A stretch of 5,872 bases of DNA, from NCBI GenBank assembly GCA_934133015.1, contig CAKPAQ010000063.1, positions 1 to 5,872 on the forward strand, given 5' to 3'. A model generated the notes under the pieces. The model saw only the letters and a list, made by a program, of their open reading frames with translations, was not told the DNA's origin and made no database searches. The position numbers and the translations under genes were made by a program. Position 1 is the first letter of the stretch, and every line of letters starts with the position of its first letter. This document shows, piece by piece, positions 1 to 5,860 of this stretch. Origin of the DNA: an uncultured Bacilli bacterium. GTDB lineage: Bacteria > Bacillota_I > Bacilli_A > RF39 > UBA660.

Positions 1-17
1 TTTTTTAGGGAGGATAT

Positions 18-539
18 ATGATATTTGTAACTTTAGGTACACAAGACAAAAGTTTTGTTAGATTATTAGAAAATTTAGATAAAATAATAGAAAAGAATAA
101 AATAAAAGATGAAGTTATTGTACAAGCTGGTTATACTAATTATGCCTCTAAAAATATGAAAATATTTAATACAATACCTAAAGATGAATTTATTAAATAC
201 ATAAAAAAATGTGATTTAATTATTACACATGGTGGGGTTGGTTCTATTTTTGATGGTTTAAAAAATAATAAAAAAGTTATTGCGGTACCTAGACTTTCTA
301 AATATAAGGAACACACTAATGATCATCAATTAGAAGTAGTTGATGAAATGACTAAAGAAGGTTATATCATTGGAGTCTTTGATATGAATGATTTAGAAGA
401 TGCGATAGCTAAATCTAAGAATTGGCAACCTAAAAAATATAAAAGTAATAATAAAAATATGATTAATCTATTGGAAGATTATATAGATAATAATGATAGG
501 CGACGTATATTTTTTAAAAAGAAAAGAGGTAGAATATGA
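18..539 (+). CDS. PssE/Alg13-like glycosyltransferase subunit (GT28 C-terminal domain)
   Basis: This 173-residue protein matches the PssE/Cps14G/EpsF-type family, equivalent to the C-terminal half of a GT28 (MurG/Alg13-like) enzyme. Seen: the N-terminal strand MIFVTLGTQD, the nucleotide-sugar-binding segment ITHGGVGS (about residues 69-76), and the EHTNDHQLE block (98-106), all diagnostic of the family. No signal peptide or membrane segment is visible. Family members pair with a membrane-bound Alg14/PssD-like subunit to add a sugar to a lipid-linked intermediate on the cytoplasmic face. That partner is expected immediately upstream, outside the window (inference). The C-terminal tail after residue 160 is strongly basic (RRR...KKKRGR) and may favour membrane contact. 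The ATG follows a good AGGGAGG site at 7-13. The gene ends in an ATGA overlap with the next glycosyltransferase, so the two are probably translationally coupled. The sugar donor and acceptor cannot be deduced. Confidence 0.88.
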   Translation: MIFVTLGTQDKSFVRLLENLDKIIEKNKIKDEVIVQAGYTNYASKNMKIFNTIPKDEFIKYIKKCDLIITHGGVGSIFDGLKNNKKVIAVPRLSKYKEHTNDHQLEVVDEMTKEGYIIGVFDMNDLEDAIAKSKNWQPKKYKSNNKNMINLLEDYIDNNDRRRIFFKKKRGRI

Positions 540-1477
540 AAAAAATATCAATTGTTGTTCCATGTTATAATGAAGAAGAATCATTACCTATTTTTTATGA
601 AGAGGTATCTAAGGTTTGTACTAAAATGAAAAACAAAGCAGAATTTGAATTTGTTTTTGTTAATGATGGTAGTAAAGATGAAACATTAGAAATATTAAGA
701 ACTTTGGCTCAAAAAGATAAAAGAGTTAAATATATATCTTTTTCAAGAAATTTTGGCAAAGAAGCTGGAATGTTAGCTGGTTTAGAACATTCAACTGGTG
801 ATTATGTAACTACAATGGATGCCGATTTACAAGATCCACCAACTCTTTTAGAAGAAATGTTTGATACTTTAGAAGAAGAAAAATATGATTGCGTAGCTAC
901 TAAAAGTACTAATCGTAAAGGATATTCTTTTTTTAGAAAATTATTTACTAAATGGTATTATAAAATTATAAATAAAGTTTCCTCTACGGAAATGGTTCCA
1001 GGAGCAAGAGATTTTAGATTGATGACTAGAAAAATGGTAGATGCGGTTATTTCTATGAAAGAATATAATCGTTATTCAAAAGGTTTATTTAGTTTTGTTG
1101 GCTTTGAAACAAAGTGGATTGAATTTGAAATAGAAGATAGAGTTGCAGGTAATACTAAATGGAACTTTTGGAAATTATTTTCATATGCCCTTGAAGGAAT
1201 TATTGCCTTTTCAACTAAACCACTAATTTTAGCAGCTTTAATAGGAATTATCTTTTGTTTAGTATCATTTATATTAATAATAGTGATAGTTATAAAGACA
1301 CTAGTTTGGGGAGACCCTGTAAATGGTTGGCCTAGTATGGTTTGTATAATGTTTATGGTAGGTGGATTACAATTATTTTGTACAGGAATAATTGGTGAAT
1401 ATTTAGCTAAGACTTATCTTGAAGCTAAACGTAGACCTATTTATATAATAAAAGAAACTGAAAAAGATTTAAAATAA
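536..1477 (+). CDS. Membrane-anchored polyprenyl-phosphate glycosyltransferase (GtrB/DPM1-like GT2)
   Basis: This 313-residue protein has the GtrB/CsbB/YkcC-type layout: a cytoplasmic GT-A domain followed by two transmembrane helices. Seen: start strand ISIVVPCYNEEES (4-16), NDGS (43-46), the metal-binding DAD (95-97) followed by LQDPP, the GARDFRLM segment (156-163), then hydrophobic helices at about 229-255 and 266-288 and a short basic tail. Family knowledge: such enzymes transfer a sugar from a nucleotide donor to undecaprenyl (polyprenyl) phosphate, supplying lipid-linked sugars for decoration of wall polymers, O-antigen-like chains or glycolipids. Which sugar is used is not visible. The start overlaps the upstream stop by 4 bp, with AGAGGT at 525-530 as ribosome binding site. 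No convincing terminator follows: the inverted repeat at 1483-1520 lacks a T tract, so some transcripts may read on into the ankyrin gene. Length is normal for the family. Confidence 0.92.
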   Translation: MKKISIVVPCYNEEESLPIFYEEVSKVCTKMKNKAEFEFVFVNDGSKDETLEILRTLAQKDKRVKYISFSRNFGKEAGMLAGLEHSTGDYVTTMDADLQDPPTLLEEMFDTLEEEKYDCVATKSTNRKGYSFFRKLFTKWYYKIINKVSSTEMVPGARDFRLMTRKMVDAVISMKEYNRYSKGLFSFVGFETKWIEFEIEDRVAGNTKWNFWKLFSYALEGIIAFSTKPLILAALIGIIFCLVSFILIIVIVIKTLVWGDPVNGWPSMVCIMFMVGGLQLFCTGIIGEYLAKTYLEAKRRPIYIIKETEKDLK

Positions 1478-1482
1478 CAAAA

Positions 1483-1520
1483 TTTGTCAATCTGGTATCC
1501 AAACTAAAATTATTGACAAA
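1483..1520. repeat. 9-bp perfect inverted repeat covering the ankyrin-gene -35 box
   Basis: The arms are TTTGTCAAT (1483-1491) and ATTGACAAA (1512-1520), separated by 20 bp. The right arm contains the -35 hexamer TTGACA. A further TGACA follows at 1522-1526 and a further TTGTC at 1548-1552, so GACAA-like half sites recur through the promoter. This could be an operator for a dimeric regulator. A terminator for the preceding gene is less likely because the loop is long and no T run follows. Confidence 0.5.
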
Positions 1521-1541
1521 ATGACACTTTTCTGCTAATAT
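1513..1541 (+). promoter_or_regulatory. Sigma-A promoter with extended -10 for the ankyrin-repeat gene
   Basis: A consensus -35 TTGACA (1513-1518) is followed by a 17-bp spacer and -10 TAATAT (1536-1541), with TG at 1533-1534 forming an extended -10. Transcription would start near 1548, which excludes the TTG at 1543 as a start codon and leaves a leader of about 30 nt before the ATG at 1579. Confidence 0.8.
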
Positions 1542-1578
1542 ATTGAATTGTCCCGTGTTAACAAGAGGTGTATTTAAA

Positions 1579-2274
1579 ATGTTTTATAATGAGACAAAAG
1601 CAATTGAATTAGTTGAAGAAGAACCTTCCCTGGTTTTCGAACTAATTAAAGAAAATCATCTAGAATTAGTTAATAAACTATTAAAAAAGAAAATAGTTGA
1701 TATTAATATTTGTGATGATGCCGGAAACAATATTTTAGTTAGATTACTAAAACATGGTGCATATGATATAGTATTGGAACATATGGGAAATAAAGAATGG
1801 GATGTAAATCATCAAAACTTAGATGGTAATACATTCGCTCATTATTTAGTTTCTATTAATTATATGAACGTGGTTGAAATAATAAAAAAACTTAAGAAAA
1901 ATAAAAACTTTACTCCAAATATTAAAAATAATCTTGGAGAAACAATACTAGATAAATCTATTAATGATAATTATATTTATACAACAGTTAAAATACTAGA
2001 AGATGCTAGATTTAATAATATAGATGTCATATCTTTTAAAAACTTATATGATACTTATATTAAAAGTAATAAATACGGGAAATATTCAAAACTTTCAAAT
2101 CTGGAAATTATTATAGATAGTTTAACTGACAAAACACTTCATCCTAGAATGGAGAAATTAATAGAATTTATTAAAGGAAACTTTGAAATTATCAAACAAG
2201 AAGTTTTAAATAGTCAAAAATCTGCTTGTATGGATAATATAATAAGAAGTGCACTACAAGAATACAATGTTTAA
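1579..2274 (+). CDS. Ankyrin-repeat protein of unknown function
   Basis: This 231-residue soluble protein has no signal peptide or membrane helix. Seen: ankyrin-like units at about residues 45-75 (D-AGNNILVRLLKHG), 77-108 (NLDGNTFAHYLVS) and 114-145 (NNLGETILDKSI), each with the turn-helix pattern DG/LG-N/E-T followed by a helix pair. A more degenerate unit lies at about 15-40. The C-terminal third (150-231) is a lysine-rich, probably helical region with no recognised motif and no catalytic signature. Ankyrin repeats mediate protein-protein contacts, so a binding role in the cytoplasm is likely, but the partner is unknown. The ATG at 1579 is chosen because AGAGGTG (1564-1570) precedes it and because the in-frame TTG at 1543 falls upstream of the predicted transcription start. 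The gene has its own promoter and terminator and sits alone between glycosyltransferase genes. Base composition resembles its neighbours, so recent transfer is not obvious. Confidence 0.85.
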   Translation: MFYNETKAIELVEEEPSLVFELIKENHLELVNKLLKKKIVDINICDDAGNNILVRLLKHGAYDIVLEHMGNKEWDVNHQNLDGNTFAHYLVSINYMNVVEIIKKLKKNKNFTPNIKNNLGETILDKSINDNYIYTTVKILEDARFNNIDVISFKNLYDTYIKSNKYGKYSKLSNLEIIIDSLTDKTLHPRMEKLIEFIKGNFEIIKQEVLNSQKSACMDNIIRSALQEYNV

Positions 2275-2296
2275 TCGTTGTATTCTTTTAATTTTC
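2258..2296 (+). terminator. Intrinsic terminator centred on the ankyrin-gene stop codon
   Basis: Perfect 10-bp arms AAGAATACAA (2258-2267) and TTGTATTCTT (2278-2287) extend inward by a U-G and a G-C pair around a 6-nt loop. The TAA stop (2272-2274) overlaps this loop. The T-rich tail TTTTAATTTT (2287-2296) follows. The 5' arm therefore encodes the last residues of the protein. Confidence 0.82.
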
Positions 2297-2306
2297 ATGT
2301 TAGAAT
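2278..2306 (+). promoter_or_regulatory. Probable extended -10 promoter for the GT2 gene, overlapping the terminator
   Basis: The -10 TAGAAT (2301-2306) is preceded by TG at 2298-2299 (extended -10). A weak -35 TTGTAT (2278-2283) lies 17 bp upstream, inside the 3' arm of the preceding terminator. The start site would be near 2313, just ahead of AAGGAAGTG (2318-2326), leaving a very short leader. Confidence 0.5.
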
Positions 2307-2331
2307 AACTCATTGATAAGGAAGTGTAATT

Positions 2332-3321
2332 ATGGCAACTTCAACTGTGGTTGTATCAGTATATAATAAAGAAAAATATTTAAAAAATGCTTTGATGTCA
2401 CTTGAAAAACAAGAAAATAAAGATTTTGATGTAATTATTATTGATGATAAATCAACTGATAATAGTAGAGATATTGTTAAAGATTTCGCTAATAAAACAG
2501 ATATGAAAGTAAGACTAATATTTAATAAAGAAAATATTGGGATAAGTCAGGTAAGAAATTTATGTATTGGGTTAGTTGATACGCCATATATTACTTTTTT
2601 AGATGGTGATGATTTTCTTAATCCTTATTTTATAGATAAGATGAATATGATTGTAAGTAGGCATAGTTCTAATAGCTTTGATTTGATAAGGGGTAATGTA
2701 GTTTTATTAGATGAAGCAGGAAGTATTGTTTCAAATGGAAGAATGAGTAATTATAGGGAAGAAGAAATTATTTATCCAATGATTGATTATGGCTATGTAA
2801 GTAATGAAATTATTAGCTGTAATGGTAGATATTTTAATACTGATTTCATAAAGAATTTTAAATTTTATGATAGTAATATAGAAGATTATGAATTCTTTTT
2901 AGATTTAGTATCTAGTAGCCCTAAAATAATATATACAAATTATGCCATATATAATTATGTTGATAATCCTACTGGTAGAGTTAGTAATTCTATTAAAAAT
3001 CCTTATCAAATTATGGTTGACTGTTTAGAAATAAGTGCTAGAGTGAGAAAAAGAAATGAAGAAAAAGAAGTGTTTGAGCATTTAAAAAATATGGTTGAAG
3101 TTAGAGGATTAGAAACAGTATTACGTGAACTTAAATTAAATTATTCAGCTGATTTTAAAAAGTATGCAGCTTGGTATATAACTTCTTTCTTTAAGGAAAT
3201 TGTGACTAATGATCCTAGATTTGGGCATGAATACAAATTGCTAAGAGAAATGATGGGTAGTACTTATATAAGTGAAGATGATGCCATGATAAAGATGAAA
3301 AAAATTGCGATGAAACACTAG
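2332..3321 (+). CDS. Family 2 (GT-A fold) glycosyltransferase
   Basis: This 329-residue protein has the features of an inverting GT2 enzyme. Seen: an N-terminal strand and VSVYNKEKYL (about 8-17), the nucleotide-binding DDKSTDNS (38-45), NKENIGISQVRN (65-76), the metal-binding DGDD (91-94, where GT2 proteins carry DxD), and ED at 184-185 in a position fitting the usual catalytic base. No transmembrane helix is apparent, so it is probably cytoplasmic or peripherally membrane-associated. The C-terminal 110 residues are helical and not recognisable. Proteins of this type add sugars to capsule, exopolysaccharide or teichoic-acid-like chains. Donor and acceptor are unknown. The ATG lies 5 nt after AAGGAAGTG. 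The gene is separated from the upstream glycosyltransferases by the ankyrin unit but probably serves related surface-glycan work (inference). It ends 49 bp before miaB without a clear terminator, so read-through is possible. Confidence 0.88.
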   Translation: MATSTVVVSVYNKEKYLKNALMSLEKQENKDFDVIIIDDKSTDNSRDIVKDFANKTDMKVRLIFNKENIGISQVRNLCIGLVDTPYITFLDGDDFLNPYFIDKMNMIVSRHSSNSFDLIRGNVVLLDEAGSIVSNGRMSNYREEEIIYPMIDYGYVSNEIISCNGRYFNTDFIKNFKFYDSNIEDYEFFLDLVSSSPKIIYTNYAIYNYVDNPTGRVSNSIKNPYQIMVDCLEISARVRKRNEEKEVFEHLKNMVEVRGLETVLRELKLNYSADFKKYAAWYITSFFKEIVTNDPRFGHEYKLLREMMGSTYISEDDAMIKMKKIAMKH

Positions 3322-3341
3322 TAGAAAAGAATAAAATTTAG

Positions 3342-3347
3342 TATAAT
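3342..3347 (+). promoter_or_regulatory. Candidate -10 box for the miaB operon
   Basis: A perfect TATAAT lies 23 bp upstream of the miaB ATG, predicting a start near 3354. The hexamer at the matching -35 distance (TAGTAG, 3319-3324) is poor and there is no extended -10 TG. The element may be weak, and miaB may instead be reached by read-through from the glycosyltransferase gene. Confidence 0.35.
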
Positions 3348-3370
3348 TTTAAAAGTTGGGAAGTGAGTGT

Positions 3371-4789
3371 ATGCAGTTACCTAGTTATAAGGATGCAAAA
3401 TTAAGAAAAAATGAGCAAGTAGTTCGTGAAGAATATAAATTAGCTAATGATTTGAAATCAATAGGTAAAAATAAAACTTATCATGTTAAAACTTATGGTT
3501 GTCAAATGAATGAACATGATAGTGAAAACATAAAAGCTATGTTAGAAGAATTAGGTTTTGTGGAAACTGATGATATGGAAAAGGCTGATTTAGTATTACT
3601 TAATACATGTAGTATTAGAGAAAACGCTCATAATAAAGCTTTTGGAATGTTAGGTAGACTTAAACATATAAAAGAAGAAAGAAAAGATTTAATAATTGGT
3701 TTATGTGGTTGTATGGCTCAAGAAGAGGGCGTTGTAGATGAAATATTACATAAATATAAATATGTAAATTTTGTATTTGGTACACATAATTTACATAGAC
3801 TTCCAGAATTATTAGCTATGAATATGAAATCTAATAAACAAGAAATAGAAGTTTATAGTAAAGAAGGAAACTTAATAGAAGGACTTCCAGTTAAAAGAGC
3901 AAATAAGCATAAAGCTTATGTTAATATTATATATGGATGTGATAAATTTTGTACTTACTGTATAGTACCTTATACTAGAGGTAAGCAAAGAAGCAGAAGT
4001 CGTGATGATATTTTAAATGAAGTTAGAGAACTTGTTAAAAATGGTTATCAAGAAGTAACTTTATTAGGTCAAAATGTAAATGCTTATGGTAAAGATTTGA
4101 ATGATGGTTATGGTATGGAAGATTTATTAGAGGATGTTGCGAAAACTAATATACCTAGAGTTAGATTTATGACTAGTCATCCATGGGATTTTACCGATAG
4201 AATGATTGAAGTAATAGCTAAATATCCTAATATTATGCCTAGTATTCATTTACCAGTACAGTCTGGTTCTAATAGAATATTAAAATTAATGGGAAGAAGA
4301 TATACTAAAGAATCATATATTGAACTATTTAATAAAATAAAAAGTACTATTCCTAATGTTAGTGTTTCTACTGATATTATTGTAGGTTTTCCAGGAGAAA
4401 CTGAAGATGATTTCAATGAGACTATGTCTTTAGCTGAATATTGTAAGTATGATAATGCTTTTACTTTTATATATTCACCTAGAGAAAACACACCAGCTAG
4501 TAAATTGGAAGATAATGTATCTATTGAAGAAAAAGAACAAAGACTTTATCGTTTAAATGAAGTTGTTAATAAATACTTTTTAGAAAATAATGAAAAGATG
4601 GTTGGTACTATTTATCCTGTATTAGTAGAAGGATTAAATACTAATGGTAGAGATGGCTTATATGGTTATACTGATACTAATAAACTTGTAAATTTTGCGG
4701 GAGATACTAGTTTAATTGGTAAAATAGTTAATGTTAAAATTACTAAAGCTAAAACTTGGAGTTTAGATGGAGAAATAGATGAACGATAA
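3371..4789 (+). CDS. miaB: tRNA-2-methylthio-N6-dimethylallyladenosine synthase (MiaB)
   Basis: MiaB is a radical-SAM methylthiotransferase that converts i6A37 to ms2i6A37 in tRNAs reading UNN codons, using two 4Fe-4S clusters and SAM. All family domains are present in 472 residues. The N-terminal UPF0004 domain carries cluster ligands C44 (YGCQMNEHDSE), C80 (LNTCSIRENA) and C114 (GLCGCMAQEE). The radical-SAM domain has CxxxCxxC at C190, C194 and C197 (GCDKFCTYCIVPYTRG), LLGQNVNAYG (231-240), HLPVQSGS (293-300) and DIIVGFPGET (335-344). A C-terminal TRAM domain runs from about 407 to 470, ending near KTWSLDGE. The ATG at 3371 is preferred, with GGGAAGTGAG-type spacing just upstream. The TTG at 3356 would add five residues but falls at the predicted transcription start. 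The N-terminal leader before YGCQMN (about 40 residues) resembles the extended Bacillus form rather than the short E. coli one. It overlaps the next gene by 11 bp and heads a miaB-ymcA-cotE arrangement. Confidence 0.97.
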   Translation: MQLPSYKDAKLRKNEQVVREEYKLANDLKSIGKNKTYHVKTYGCQMNEHDSENIKAMLEELGFVETDDMEKADLVLLNTCSIRENAHNKAFGMLGRLKHIKEERKDLIIGLCGCMAQEEGVVDEILHKYKYVNFVFGTHNLHRLPELLAMNMKSNKQEIEVYSKEGNLIEGLPVKRANKHKAYVNIIYGCDKFCTYCIVPYTRGKQRSRSRDDILNEVRELVKNGYQEVTLLGQNVNAYGKDLNDGYGMEDLLEDVAKTNIPRVRFMTSHPWDFTDRMIEVIAKYPNIMPSIHLPVQSGSNRILKLMGRRYTKESYIELFNKIKSTIPNVSVSTDIIVGFPGETEDDFNETMSLAEYCKYDNAFTFIYSPRENTPASKLEDNVSIEEKEQRLYRLNEVVNKYFLENNEKMVGTIYPVLVEGLNTNGRDGLYGYTDTNKLVNFAGDTSLIGKIVNVKITKAKTWSLDGEIDER

Positions 4790-5117
4790 GATTTTAGAAA
4801 AAGTTGATATTTTAGTTGATTATATTAATAATAGTGATACTTATAAAGAATATTTATATTTGAAAAATAAGTTAAGTAATAATAAGGAAATTAATGACAT
4901 AGTTAAAACTATTAAATTAAAACAAAAAGAACTTGTTAATAAAAAATATCATAAGGATGATGCTAGTTTATTAGAACAGGAATTAACTGTATTAGAAAAT
5001 AAATTAAATGAATATCCAATATATTGTGATTTTAAAGAAAAACAAGATGAATTAAATGAAATATTTTATTCTATAAAAAAACAATTAGAAGAATGTTTAG
5101 ATCAAAATATTACTTAG
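4779..5117 (+). CDS. ymcA: YlbF/YmcA-family protein (RicA-like)
   Basis: This 112-residue, almost wholly helical protein is called from weak similarity plus position. In B. subtilis the gene after miaB is ymcA (ricA), whose product works with YlbF and YaaT (RicF, RicT) to support RNase Y-dependent mRNA maturation and to influence biofilm, competence and sporulation. Seen: helix-rich heptad-like segments, the family-like stretch NKEINDIVKTIKLKQKELVNKKYHKDDASL (split across about 35-64) and LNEYPIYCDFKEKQDELNEIF (about 76-96), which correspond to the B. subtilis regions around IKALQKQAVNLKHYEK and LEEIPVIQEF. It is about 30 residues shorter than B. subtilis YmcA and lacks its C-terminal tail. 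Only C83 and C106 remain as cysteines, so iron-sulfur binding as reported for the Bacillus complex is uncertain. The ATG lies 5 nt after GGAGA (4769-4773) and overlaps the miaB end by 11 bp, implying coupling. It could be another YlbF-family paralogue. Confidence 0.8.
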   Translation: MNDKILEKVDILVDYINNSDTYKEYLYLKNKLSNNKEINDIVKTIKLKQKELVNKKYHKDDASLLEQELTVLENKLNEYPIYCDFKEKQDELNEIFYSIKKQLEECLDQNIT

Positions 5118-5130
5118 GTGATATTTTTTT
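5104..5130 (+). terminator. Intrinsic terminator centred on the ymcA stop codon
   Basis: A stem of about 10 bp (5104-5113 with 5118-5127, including one U-G pair) closes a TTAG tetraloop that contains the TAG stop (5115-5117). The T run at 5124-5130, continuing as C-TTTT, forms the tail. The stem is AT-rich and so only moderately stable, and may be leaky toward cotE. Confidence 0.68.
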
Positions 5131-5162
5131 CTTTTAGTAAAATAGCAAAATTGTCTCAACAA

Positions 5163-5183
5163 ATATATGCTTTTTGCATACAT
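5163..5183. repeat. Imperfect palindrome in the cotE upstream region
   Basis: The arms ATATATGC (5163-5170) and GCATACAT (5176-5183) match at 7 of 8 positions around a TTTTT centre. It lies 8-20 bp upstream of the cotE ribosome binding site and overlaps the putative -10 element. It could be an operator or a weak 5' leader hairpin. Confidence 0.4.
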
Positions 5184-5184
5184 T
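5177..5184 (+). promoter_or_regulatory. Possible sigma-E-type -10 element for cotE
   Basis: CATACATT fits the B. subtilis sigma-E -10 consensus CATACAHT exactly, and cotE is a mother-cell gene driven by sigma-E there. However, no good sigma-E -35 is found at the expected distance, and the start near 5191 would almost coincide with the ribosome binding site. An alternative reading is a weak sigma-A promoter, TCAACA (5156-5161), 17 bp, TACATT (5179-5184). Confidence 0.35.
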
Positions 5185-5202
5185 AAATTGAGGAGGGATA
5201 TT

Positions 5203-5745
5203 ATGGCTAATTACAGAGAAATAGTTACTAAAGCAGTAATAGGAAAAGGTAAGAAGACTTTTACTACTACTGAAGCAATAACTCCAGAAGTAACACCAAC
5301 TACTATTTTAGGATGTTGGGTTATAAATCATAATTTTAAAGGTACCAAAAATGGGGATAAAATAAATATTGATGGTAGCTATGATGTTAATATCTGGTAT
5401 TCTTGTCAAGATGATACAAAAACTGAGGTAGTAAGAAAAAGTAGTACTTATTCAGAGAGTGTAGTATTACCTAATAGATCAAATGAAGATTTTTCTAATG
5501 AAGAGGTAATAATTAGGAGTTTAAAACAACCTTCATGTACTCGTGCTGATATAGTAGATGGTAAAATAGAATATACGATAGAAAAGGAATTAGGAATAGA
5601 ATTGGTTGGTGACACAAAAGTAAAAATTGCTTATGATGAAGAAGAAGACCCTTGGGATGTTATAACTGATGATAATACTGAAGAAGATATAAAAAATGCA
5701 GAACAAGAAATAGATAAAGAAGTTAATGAAGAGTATCTAGACTAA
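5203..5745 (+). CDS. cotE: Outer spore-coat morphogenetic protein CotE
   Basis: CotE is made in the mother cell, sits at the interface of inner and outer spore coat, and recruits outer-coat proteins through SpoIVA/SafA-dependent assembly. The 180-residue product matches the B. subtilis length (181). Seen: N-terminal NYREIVTKAVIGKGKK (3-18), TTILGCWVINHNF (33-45), IDGSYDVNIWYSCQDDTKTEV (two blocks, about 56-76), the region near QPSCTRADI (109-117), LVGDTKVKI (134-142), and a strongly acidic C-terminal tail from about 145 (EEEDPWD onward). The ATG at 5203 is preferred because AGGAGGG lies at 5191-5197 and because the product then starts like other CotE proteins. The in-frame ATG at 5167 would add 12 residues and has no ribosome binding site. 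It follows ymcA with an 85-bp gap holding a terminator and promoter-like elements, so it is probably transcribed separately during sporulation. Its presence argues that the organism makes, or recently made, coated endospores. Confidence 0.95.
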   Translation: MANYREIVTKAVIGKGKKTFTTTEAITPEVTPTTILGCWVINHNFKGTKNGDKINIDGSYDVNIWYSCQDDTKTEVVRKSSTYSESVVLPNRSNEDFSNEEVIIRSLKQPSCTRADIVDGKIEYTIEKELGIELVGDTKVKIAYDEEEDPWDVITDDNTEEDIKNAEQEIDKEVNEEYLD

Positions 5746-5760
5746 ACTAGATGCTTTTTT
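5730..5760 (+). terminator. Intrinsic terminator centred on the cotE stop codon
   Basis: The core arms ATCTAG (5735-5740) and CTAGAT (5747-5752) extend outward to A5732-T5755 through a T-G wobble, giving a 9-bp stem with the 6-nt loop ACTAAA. The TAA stop (5743-5745) is in that loop. The run TTTTTT (5755-5760) follows directly. Confidence 0.82.
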
Positions 5761-5790
5761 AATTTTACTCTTTTAATAAAAAATATAATT

Positions 5791-5805
5791 TTGCCCTGTT
5801 AACAA
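5791..5805. repeat. Second copy of a TTG-CCC-TGTTAACAA motif
   Basis: TTGCCCTGTTAACAA here matches, in order, the 17-bp TTGTCCCGTGTTAACAA at 1548-1564, which has two extra bases. Both copies contain the palindrome TGTTAACA (1556-1563 and 5797-5804) and an intergenic CCC that is unusual in such AT-rich DNA. One lies just before a -35 box and the other at a predicted transcription start. Function is unknown. Confidence 0.4.
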
Positions 5806-5812
5806 AAAATAC

Positions 5813-5841
5813 TTGACACCTATAAAATATTAATATATAAT
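5813..5841 (+). promoter_or_regulatory. Consensus sigma-A promoter for the gene beyond the right edge
   Basis: A perfect -35 TTGACA (5813-5818), a 17-bp spacer and a perfect -10 TATAAT (5836-5841) predict a start near 5848. By analogy with the B. subtilis order (cotE then mutS-mutL), the gene served may be mutS, but no coding sequence is visible to confirm it. Confidence 0.85.
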
Positions 5842-5860
5842 CTAGTTATGTGTTAGAAAT

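Noticed and set aside
537..539. TGA possibly read as tryptophan (Mollicutes code)
   Set aside because: TGA here ends the first gene in a classic ATGA overlap with a well-supported downstream start. Tryptophans in the other genes use TGG and no in-frame TGA is found.
1543..1578. Upstream TTG start adding 12 residues to the ankyrin protein
   Set aside because: It lies upstream of the predicted transcription start near 1548, directly after the -10 box, and has no ribosome binding site. The ATG at 1579 has AGAGGTG at good spacing.
3356..3370. TTG start adding five residues to MiaB
   Set aside because: It falls at the predicted transcription start and has no upstream ribosome binding site, unlike the ATG at 3371.
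4246..4491. 81-codon open frame on the - strand inside miaB
   Set aside because: It lies wholly antisense to a conserved radical-SAM domain, has no recognisable product or ribosome binding site, and looks like an antisense shadow.
5149..5158. Near-match to the SpoIIID binding consensus on the - strand upstream of cotE
   Set aside because: It matches 9 of 10 positions of a highly degenerate consensus, which would occur several times by chance in a window of this composition.
5167..5202. ATG start adding 12 residues to CotE
   Set aside because: The added residues do not resemble CotE and have no ribosome binding site. AGGAGGG precedes the ATG at 5203, and that start gives the normal family length.
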